NCBI GenBank assembly: GCA_014383605.1 | Contig: JACNHM010000585.1 | Span: forward strand, 1 to 5,003 | Direction: 5' to 3' | DNA from: Chloroflexota bacterium | Lineage (GTDB): Bacteria; Chloroflexota; Anaerolineae; UBA3071 | DNA length: 5,003 bases | Part shown: one piece after another, positions 1 through 5,003 of the stretch | How the letters are laid out: the number at the start of each line of letters is the position of its first letter | How positions within the stretch are numbered: position 1 is the first letter of the stretch | The notes under the pieces: generated by a model | The model's database searches: none | Told to the model about the DNA's origin: nothing | Seen by the model: only the letters and a program-made list of their open reading frames with translations | Program-made: the position numbers and the translations under genes

Positions 1-2738
1 GTACGCTGGCGGACACGATACAAACAACGGACATCCGGCCACCGTTCGCCTACATGTACCGCCAGATCGCCTCCCCGGGCAAGCCAGCGAAATGGGAGAA
101 CGTGCTGGCAGCCAACTCCTACCTGTCAGGCCAGGCAGCCGCCGATCTGGGACTACCCCAGAAGCTGGTTGTGCGCTTCTTCAAGACGGACTACCTTTCG
201 ATGTATCCCAGCAATGTTGACAGCGGATACCTGACCATCCGCAACCGGCTGGCCTTGGTCAGTCTCGGCACCGCCAGCGACATCGCGAACCACATCACGG
301 TAGTGGAGGGGCGATTTCCGGCCGCCGCTACCGGCCGGCTGAGCGACCCGATCGAGATCCTGATCAGCGCTCAGTTCGCAACCAAGCTGGGAACCCAGGT
401 CGGAGAGATGTACCTGCTTTTCGGTGACCAGATGGGGCCGCGCAGTACGTCCCTGCAGATACCGGTGCAGGTGGCCGGCGTGTGGCAACCCAACGACGAG
501 CTCGACGAATACTGGTTCTACAAGCCCTGGGCCCTGACGGATGTCTTCATCGTGCCCGAGGAGACATTCACTGGTCAGATTGTCCCCAGTCTGACCGAGC
601 CCATTTCTCTGGCCCTCTGGTACCTAGTGCTGGACGGCTCCGGCGTCCGTCCCAGTGACGCAGAGTCATTGCTGGGACGCATAACCGCCGTCAGCCAGAA
701 GGCTGCCCAGCTTCTCCCCGACGTCATCCTCGAGGTATCCCCTGCCAAGGCTCTGCTCAGATACCAATCGGCCGCGAGCCTGCTCAGCATCCTGCTCTAC
801 GCGTTCAGCATTCCCATTTTCGGCCTGGTCCTGGCGTTCGTCATCCTCGTGGTTGGGCTGACCGTCGGCCAGCAGCGCAACGAGATCGCCGTGCTGCGCA
901 GCCGAGGCGGCACGACCTTCCAGGTCGTCGGCATCGCCGCCATGGAGGCGCTGGTGCTGAACGCCCTGGCAGTGGCGCTCGGCTGGCCGCTCAGCCAGGT
1001 GTTCGCCAAGACCATCGGCCGCACGCAGAGCTTCCTGGTGTTCAGCGACGCAACGGATATGCCGCAGCTACTCATGTCACCCTCGATCCTGCGCTTCGGC
1101 CTGGCGATGGCCGCGGTGGCGCTCGTCATCCAGATTGTGCCGACGCTAGGCGCTGCCCGCCACACCATCATCACGTACAAACAGGAACGGGCGCGTACGC
1201 TGCGTCCTCCCTGGTGGCAAAGAACGTGGCTGGACGTGTTGCTTCTGATCCCCACCGGGTACGGCTTCCACCTGCTACGCAAACAGGGCACGGTCGTTGC
1301 ACTGCAGGGGGCCGGGGCCGGTCTGCCCCATGACCCCTTTCAGAATCCGCTGCTCTTTCTCATCCCTTCACTTGGCGTCTTTGCGCTGACCCTGATTGTC
1401 CTACGCGTTCTGCCCCTGGCTACCAGGGGGATCGTGTGGGTCGTGTCACACACCCGTAGTGTGGGGTTTCTCCTGGCGACTCGCCACCTGGCGCGCGTCC
1501 CGGGCTTCTATGCCGCGCCGTTGTTGCTGCTGGTGCTGACCCTGAGCCTGTCGGCGTTCACGGCCTCCCTGGCGCAAACCCTGGACAACCATCTCTACGA
1601 CCAGAGCTACTACCGGATCGGCGCGGATCTACGCCTGGACGAACTGGGCCAAAGTGTCGAGACGGCAGACGGGTTATCCGGCGCGGCGGCGGGGGCAACC
1701 TGGGGCGGCGGCTCAGCGAACCAGGGGCCGCGCTGGCTGTTCCTGCCAGTGTCCGAGCACCTGAGAGTGCAGGGGGTCGAGGCGGCGGCCCGTGTGGGGC
1801 GGTACACGGTCGACGCCCGGCAGGCGGGCGGAGACGGCCTGGGGACTTTCATCGGCGTGGACCGGGCAGATTTCCCCGGCGTGGCTTTCTGGCGGCGCGA
1901 TTTTGCCCCTTCATCACTTGGTGCCCTCATGAACGCACTGGCGTCAACTCCGGAGGCAGTCCTGCTCTCGCGCCCCACCCTCTCGGCATCTGCCCTGAAG
2001 ATCGGCGACACCGTGCGCCTGCAGGCCACCGAATACAGCTCCGGCGGGAAGATAGCCTTCCAGATCGCCGGAGTGTTTGATCTTTTTCCGACCTGGTATC
2101 CGGAAGATGGTCCGCTCTTCGTGGGCAACCTGGACTACTACTTTGAACAACTGGGTGGCGAGATGCCGTACGACGTATGGCTGAAGACCGGCTCCAGCGA
2201 CGACTTCGAGCGGATTGCGAAGGACGTGGAGGCAATGGGGATCAGCATAATCAGATGGGATGCGCCTTGGCTCGATATCGTGGAGGAGCAACGCCGCCCA
2301 GAGCGCCAGGGGCTGTTTGGTGTGTTGTCCGTGGGCTTTCTCGCCGCTGCCCTGCTCACCGTGCTCGGCTTCTTCCTCTATGCGCTCTTCTCATTCCGCC
2401 GCCGTACCATCGAGCTTGGGATATTGCGCGCCGTCGGGCTGTCGGCCGGCCAATTGACCTCGTTCTTGTTGTGGGAGCTGGTCTTCCTGATCCTCACTGG
2501 GCTGGCCGCCGGCACGGGTCTGGGCGCCTGGATCAGCGATCTCTTCATCCCCTACCTGCAAGTCGGCACCGAGGCCGCCGCACGCGTGCCTCCCTACGTG
2601 GTCGAGATTGCCTGGCCGGCCATCCTTCGCATCTATGTGCTCTTCGGGTTGTTGCTCGTGACAGCTTTGGCCGTTCTGGCGTTCGCGCTTCTGCGAATGA
2701 AGATCTATCAGGCCATCAAGCTCGGCGAGACGGTATGA
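1..2738 (+). CDS. Double-FtsX ABC transporter permease (MacB/LolCE-like), 5' truncated
   Basis: Integral membrane subunit of a type VII ABC system, partner of the two ATPases downstream. The frame is open from the first full codon at position 3, so the ATG at 54 is internal; it has no Shine-Dalgarno sequence and 17 sensible codons precede it. Residues are counted from that ATG. Residues 1-240 look like an extracytoplasmic domain. Hydrophobic segments follow at about 243-271, 290-315 and 346-366 (first FtsX module), then about 432-458 and 485-507. A second extracytoplasmic domain spans about 508-752. The last three segments lie at about 753-781, 802-827 and 859-882 (second FtsX module). Each module has the typical cytoplasmic coupling stretch after its first helix, RNEIAVLRSRGG and RRRTIELGILRAVGLS. 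The family normally has one more helix at the N-terminus, presumably upstream of the window. The visible part exceeds 900 residues, much longer than MacB or LolC, in keeping with two fused modules. The substrate is unknown. Confidence 0.93.
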   Translation, partial: TLADTIQTTDIRPPFAYMYRQIASPGKPAKWENVLAANSYLSGQAAADLGLPQKLVVRFFKTDYLSMYPSNVDSGYLTIRNRLALVSLGTASDIANHITVVEGRFPAAATGRLSDPIEILISAQFATKLGTQVGEMYLLFGDQMGPRSTSLQIPVQVAGVWQPNDELDEYWFYKPWALTDVFIVPEETFTGQIVPSLTEPISLALWYLVLDGSGVRPSDAESLLGRITAVSQKAAQLLPDVILEVSPAKALLRYQSAASLLSILLYAFSIPIFGLVLAFVILVVGLTVGQQRNEIAVLRSRGGTTFQVVGIAAMEALVLNALAVALGWPLSQVFAKTIGRTQSFLVFSDATDMPQLLMSPSILRFGLAMAAVALVIQIVPTLGAARHTIITYKQERARTLRPPWWQRTWLDVLLLIPTGYGFHLLRKQGTVVALQGAGAGLPHDPFQNPLLFLIPSLGVFALTLIVLRVLPLATRGIVWVVSHTRSVGFLLATRHLARVPGFYAAPLLLLVLTLSLSAFTASLAQTLDNHLYDQSYYRIGADLRLDELGQSVETADGLSGAAAGATWGGGSANQGPRWLFLPVSEHLRVQGVEAAARVGRYTVDARQAGGDGLGTFIGVDRADFPGVAFWRRDFAPSSLGALMNALASTPEAVLLSRPTLSASALKIGDTVRLQATEYSSGGKIAFQIAGVFDLFPTWYPEDGPLFVGNLDYYFEQLGGEMPYDVWLKTGSSDDFERIAKDVEAMGISIIRWDAPWLDIVEEQRRPERQGLFGVLSVGFLAAALLTVLGFFLYALFSFRRRTIELGILRAVGLSAGQLTSFLLWELVFLILTGLAAGTGLGAWISDLFIPYLQVGTEAAARVPPYVVEIAWPAILRIYVLFGLLLVTALAVLAFALLRMKIYQAIKLGETV

Positions 2739-2748
2739 GTTGTCGAAG

Positions 2749-3810
2749 ATGGACGATAACCTGATTGTCTGCGACAACCTGGTCAAGATCTACAAGGTCG
2801 CCAACCTGGAGGTTGTGGCTCTGCAGGGGCTCGACCTGGTGGTCAAGCGCGGCGAGTTGCTCGGGGTGGTGGGAGCGAGCGGCAGCGGCAAGTCCACCTT
2901 GCTGAACATTCTGGGCGGGCTCGATCGCCCTTCAGCGGGTCGCGTCTGGGTGGATGGTCATGACCTGCTCAAGTTGTCGGACTTCGCGTTCAACAGCTAC
3001 CGGCGCGCCAAGGTGGGTTTCGTCTGGCAGCAGGGTGCGCGCAACCTGGTGCCCCGCCTGAACGCCCTGGAGAACGTCATGCTCCCGATGACCCTGGCAG
3101 GGCGGACCGGCCGCGGGAAACGCCGCCGCGCCGAGGAGCTCTTGGCCGTAGTCGAGTTGGCCGAACGCCGGCATCACTACCTGCAGCAGATGTCGGGCGG
3201 CGAGCAGCAGCGGGTGGCGATCGCCGTAGCTCTGGCCAACAACCCCTCGTTGCTCCTAGCCGACGAGCCGACGGGTGAGGTGGACTCGGCCAAAGCCTTG
3301 ACGATCTACAAGACATTCCAGAGCCTGAACGAGCACTACGGGCTGACGATCATTATCGTCAGCCATGACCCGAACCTCGCATACCTCGTACACCGCATCG
3401 TTGCGATCCGCGACGGGCGGACCTCGAGCGAGACGATTCGAGAGCCGACTGCCGAGGTCCCGATTGAGGGCGAGGCACCCTCCGTTGCCAGCTTCTCAGA
3501 AGAGCCGCGGTTCCAGGAACTGGTCGTGGTTGATTCGGCAGGTCGTCTGCAGGTGCCTAAGGAGTACCTCGACCGGCTCCACATCAAGGGGCGCGTCCGC
3601 CTGGAGCTGCGCGAGGGAGAGATTGCCATCCGGCCGGCGATGGTGGCCATCGAGCCGCAGGAGGCCGAGAAGCTGGCTGCCGAGTTGGCGACAGCGCCGA
3701 AGGCAGGTGGCCTCGCGGGGTTGCTGCGGCGGTGCCAGCGGGAGCGCGTGTCCCGCAGCTCTGGGCCCACTGTGCCCCGCAGTTCCGGTCGCGACCGAGG
3801 TTCATCATGA
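2749..3810 (+). CDS. ABC transporter ATPase A (LolD/MacB type) with C-terminal AbrB-like domain
   Basis: Cytoplasmic ATP-hydrolysing subunit for the upstream permease. Counting from the ATG at 2749 (353 residues): Walker [10 protein letters not shown] at 42-50, Q-loop Q94 in the unusual context [11 protein letters not shown], signature SGGEQQ from 149, Walker B ending D172-E173, D-loop VDSA, and H-loop H206. The catalytic set is complete. After the signature the usual AIARALA reads AIAVALA, with V160 in place of the common arginine. The ATPase core ends near residue 225. It is followed by a linker, an AbrB/SpoVT-like segment (255-297) and a charged, low-complexity tail. Family members are usually 220-250 residues, so about 120 are extra. 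An in-frame TTG at 2740 is an alternative start one base after the permease stop. ATG was preferred as the better codon, though neither has a strong Shine-Dalgarno; translation is probably coupled to the permease. Confidence 0.93.
   Translation: MDDNLIVCDNLVKIYKVANLEVVALQGLDLVVKRGELLGVVGASGSGKSTLLNILGGLDRPSAGRVWVDGHDLLKLSDFAFNSYRRAKVGFVWQQGARNLVPRLNALENVMLPMTLAGRTGRGKRRRAEELLAVVELAERRHHYLQQMSGGEQQRVAIAVALANNPSLLLADEPTGEVDSAKALTIYKTFQSLNEHYGLTIIIVSHDPNLAYLVHRIVAIRDGRTSSETIREPTAEVPIEGEAPSVASFSEEPRFQELVVVDSAGRLQVPKEYLDRLHIKGRVRLELREGEIAIRPAMVAIEPQEAEKLAAELATAPKAGGLAGLLRRCQRERVSRSSGPTVPRSSGRDRGSS
3511..3639 (+). other. AbrB/SpoVT-like swapped-hairpin domain inside ATPase A
   Basis: This segment encodes residues 255-297 of ATPase A. 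The order is a short strand (LVVVDSAGR), then [16 protein letters not shown], then a strand pair ending EIAIRPA. It matches the known AbrB/MazE pattern: a strand with D/N-x-x-G-R, an (I/L)xVPKE(I/L)R-like turn and helix, a G-x-x-v-x-l-e strand, and a closing strand ending in (I/V)xxRP. In stand-alone proteins this fold dimerises and binds DNA, often as a transition-state regulator or antitoxin. Here it sits behind an ABC ATPase domain, so it may act as a dimerisation or regulatory module instead. DNA binding is not shown. The domain call rests on pattern recognition by eye. Confidence 0.72.
3797..3800 (+). promoter_or_regulatory. Ribosome binding site of ATPase B
   Basis: GAGG lies six bases before the ATG at 3807. 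This supports that start over the longer in-frame extension back to 3732, which would run through the tail of ATPase A. Since the start also overlaps the preceding stop as ATGA, reinitiation by ribosomes finishing ATPase A probably adds to initiation here. Confidence 0.6.
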
Positions 3811-4505
3811 TCCAACAAACAGCCGACACCCATCCTGATGTGGTCCTGGAGGCTTTGGACGTCTGGCGCATCTACAAGGTCGGGACGCGCGAGGTGCAGG
3901 CGCTGCGCGGGGTCCGGTTGCAGATCCGCGCCGGGCGATTCGTGGCCCTCACGGGACGCTCGGGCAGCGGCAAGACCACGCTCCTCAACTGTATCGGCGG
4001 GTTGGACCGCCCGACCTCGGGCACCGTCCGCGTCTTCGGCGCCGAGATTGCCCGGCTGAACGACCGGCAACTGACCCGCTGGCGAAGGAAAAGGGTCGGA
4101 TTCATATTTCAATCTTTCGGCCTACTGCCCACCATCTCGGCCTACGAGAACGTGGAGCTCGTGCTGCGCATGGCTGGCATGGGGCATAAGGAGCGCCACA
4201 AGCGTACGCTGCAGTGCCTGGACCTCGTGGGGCTGAACAAGTGGATCCACCACCGGCCCCATGAAATGTCAGGCGGCCAGCAGCAGCGGGTGGCCATCGC
4301 CCGCGCGCTGGCCAACCGGCCACAGCTCATCCTGGCGGACGAGCCTACAGGCGAGCTGGACAGCGGCACGGGCCGCGAGATCCTGGCCCTTTTCCGTCAG
4401 ATCGTGCGCGAGGAGCATGTGACCATGCTCCTCGCCTCTCATGATCCACTGGTGGACGCGTACGTGGACGACGTGCTGCGGATGCAAGATGGTCAGTTAG
4501 TCTAG
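3807..4505 (+). CDS. ABC transporter ATPase B (LolD/MacB type)
   Basis: Second cytoplasmic ATPase of the operon, 232 residues, the normal length for the LolD/MacB/FtsE-like group. Visible motifs: Walker [10 protein letters not shown] at 50-58, Q-loop Q102 in [17 protein letters not shown], signature SGGQQQ from 155, Walker B ILADE with D178 and E179, D-loop LDSG, and H-loop H212. All catalytic residues are present. The start at 3807 is chosen because it forms an ATGA overlap with the stop of ATPase A, has GAGG at the right distance, and gives a normal N-terminus leading into the first strand. ATPases A and B share the N-terminal IYKV and the LLN-IGGLDRP stretch after Walker A, so they are close paralogues, but only A has the AbrB-like extension. 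B could pair with A as a heterodimer, form its own homodimer, or serve another permease encoded upstream. Confidence 0.95.
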   Translation: MIQQTADTHPDVVLEALDVWRIYKVGTREVQALRGVRLQIRAGRFVALTGRSGSGKTTLLNCIGGLDRPTSGTVRVFGAEIARLNDRQLTRWRRKRVGFIFQSFGLLPTISAYENVELVLRMAGMGHKERHKRTLQCLDLVGLNKWIHHRPHEMSGGQQQRVAIARALANRPQLILADEPTGELDSGTGREILALFRQIVREEHVTMLLASHDPLVDAYVDDVLRMQDGQLV

Positions 4506-4555
4506 GCGGGCACTGGCATACGTGGTCCGCCCGGCAATCCCAGAGATTGTCCTGA

Positions 4556-4721
4556 TGCCCCCGTCCCAAGCGAAAACCCGGCTTCGAGCGCCCGCGTGTC
4601 GCGCTCCTGTGTCGCGGCGAGACCGATTTCGTGCCGATGTTGGAGTCGTCCGTCGCCGACATCGTGATGACGGGCTTCATGGGCCGGCCGACTCACGACC
4701 CCACCCGCGTTCATGTGATCC
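4556..4721 (+). pseudogene. Coding-like remnant, unidentified
   Basis: In the frame starting at 4556 (after a TGA at 4553) codons from about 4586 end mostly in G or C, as in the real genes here. The stretch reads as plausible protein, including RVALLCRGETDFVPML and ADIVMTGFMGRPTHDP. There is no convincing start codon or ribosome binding site. The GC bias at third positions fades after about 4725, where the +1 frame takes over. I do not recognise the protein. It may be the upstream part of the same broken gene as the dehydrogenase tail that follows, or a separate fragment. The stretch 4506-4555, between the ATPase B stop and this remnant, shows nothing I can name: no stem-loop with a T-run that would make a terminator. 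Confidence 0.35.
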
Positions 4722-4886
4722 TGGCTCCGCTTCCAACAGCCCCTGTACGAGGCCCGAATCGGCCGGCGGCCCGAAACATACAACGCCGACGATGTGGTAG
4801 CGTGCGCGCTGGCCCTGGAGGAGATCCATGCTGGCCTAGCGTTGATGAAAGGAAAGCAGTCGTTAAAGGTGTTGCTCTATCCGTAG
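4719..4886 (+). pseudogene. C-terminal remnant of a probable medium-chain (zinc-type) dehydrogenase
   Basis: The frame directly follows a TGA at 4716-4718 and ends at TAG 4884-4886. Third codon positions are strongly G/C, which supports real coding descent. The end of the product, LALEEIHAGLALMKGKQSL followed by KVLLYP and stop, resembles the C-terminus of medium-chain dehydrogenases, where a PLEEI-A-xLM helix leads to a final KV-L-P strand. About 55 residues remain of a family usually near 340-350, and no start codon fits. The piece before it continues in another frame, so a frameshift near 4715-4725 or decay of the gene is likely. A sequencing or assembly indel would explain only the frame change, not the missing N-terminal two-thirds, since ATPase B ends only 213 bases upstream. 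The enzyme's substrate cannot be inferred. Confidence 0.5.
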
Positions 4887-4894
4887 ATCTGATT

Positions 4895-4898
4895 GGAG
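4895..4898 (+). promoter_or_regulatory. Ribosome binding site of the SDR gene
   Basis: GGAG stands eight bases before the ATG at 4907, in a locally AT-richer stretch. An AAGGA at 4901-4905 is too close to the start codon to be the main site. The spacing decides the start at 4907, although the same frame stays open far upstream. Confidence 0.65.
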
Positions 4899-4906
4899 AA
4901 AAGGAC

Positions 4907-5003
4907 ATGGGATCATTTGATGGGCAATTGGCCCTCGTCACTGGCGGCGCGACCGGAATCGGAGCAGCGATCGTTGAGCGTTTCGCGATGCTGGGTGCGG
5001 GCG
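4907..5003 (+). CDS. Short-chain dehydrogenase/reductase (SDR), 3' truncated by the window
   Basis: Only the first 32 codons are present. The product begins MGSFDGQLALVTGGATGIG, which gives the first Rossmann strand (LALVTGG) and the classical SDR cofactor motif TGxxxGIG at residues 12-19, followed by the first helix (AAIVERFAMLGAG). Family members of this type are about 250 residues, NAD(P)-dependent and cytoplasmic. The catalytic Ser-Tyr-Lys set lies outside the window, so activity and substrate cannot be judged. Its neighbour upstream is a probable medium-chain dehydrogenase remnant; such pairs occur in sugar or polyol catabolic clusters, but that link is only a suggestion. It starts about 400 bases after the ABC operon and is probably a separate unit. 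Confidence 0.88.
   Translation, partial: MGSFDGQLALVTGGATGIGAAIVERFAMLGAG

Noticed and set aside
2177..2764. Alternative + strand frame of 195 codons inside the permease
   Set aside because: It overlaps the conserved second FtsX module in another frame. The product is arginine-rich and featureless, so it is a shadow of the permease.
3336..4112. Long open frame (258 codons) on the - strand spanning the end of ATPase A and the start of ATPase B
   Set aside because: It lies wholly antisense to two genes with complete motif sets, and its product is Arg/Pro/Ser-rich without recognisable domains. This is typical of a shadow frame in GC-rich DNA.
4505..4530. Possible terminator hairpin after ATPase B (GGCGG pairing with CCGCC)
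   Set aside because: The stem is only five pairs with a loop of about 17 bases and no T-run follows, so it is not a convincing intrinsic terminator.
4522..4800. Frame of 92 codons starting with GTG after ATPase B
   Set aside because: It has no ribosome binding site and a composition rich in Arg, Pro and Ser. The coding-like codon bias in this interval lies in the other two + frames.
4556..4906. Upstream in-frame extension of the SDR gene
   Set aside because: The frame is open back to 4556, but codon bias is lost between about 4725 and 4906. The SDR family begins just before its first strand, and a well-placed GGAG supports the ATG at 4907.
4842..4906. Possible promoter before the SDR gene (TTGATG as a -35 box)
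   Set aside because: No acceptable -10 box lies 16-18 bases downstream, and the stretch is also the tail of the dehydrogenase remnant. Its lower GC content is the only hint.

Overview
The window is GC-rich bacterial DNA. It holds most of an ABC-transporter operon of the MacB/FtsX (type VII) kind on the + strand, followed by a partly decayed stretch and the start of an oxidoreductase gene. All supported genes are on the + strand. The organism cannot be named from this sequence. A very large double-FtsX permease with an ATPase carrying a C-terminal AbrB-like domain would fit Chloroflexota (Anaerolineae-like), but that is a guess from recalled gene architecture, not something proved here.

Positions 1-2738 carry a large permease with two FtsX modules. 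Its reading frame is open to the left edge, so its true start lies outside the window. After a gap of about 10 bases comes ATPase A (2749-3810), a complete nucleotide-binding domain with an extra AbrB/SpoVT-like domain at its C-terminus. ATPase B (3807-4505), a conventional LolD/MacB-type ATPase, overlaps it through an ATGA stop/start. The tight spacing indicates one co-transcribed unit. The permease would provide the membrane part and the two ATPases the cytoplasmic motor. Such systems usually drive work on the outer face of the membrane, such as envelope maintenance, lipoprotein or peptide handling, or drug resistance, rather than pumping a solute through a channel. The substrate cannot be read from the sequence.

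Positions 4506-4906 hold no intact gene. They contain two stretches with coding-like codon use in different frames. The second ends in what looks like the C-terminus of a zinc-type medium-chain dehydrogenase, so this region is probably gene debris or a frameshifted gene. At 4907 a short-chain dehydrogenase/reductase gene begins, with a good ribosome binding site and a perfect cofactor motif, and it runs off the right edge.

The most interesting item is the fusion of a transcription-factor-type AbrB fold to an ABC ATPase. Second is the pairing of two non-identical, apparently catalytically intact ATPases with one double-FtsX permease. Nothing else points to a wholly new system.
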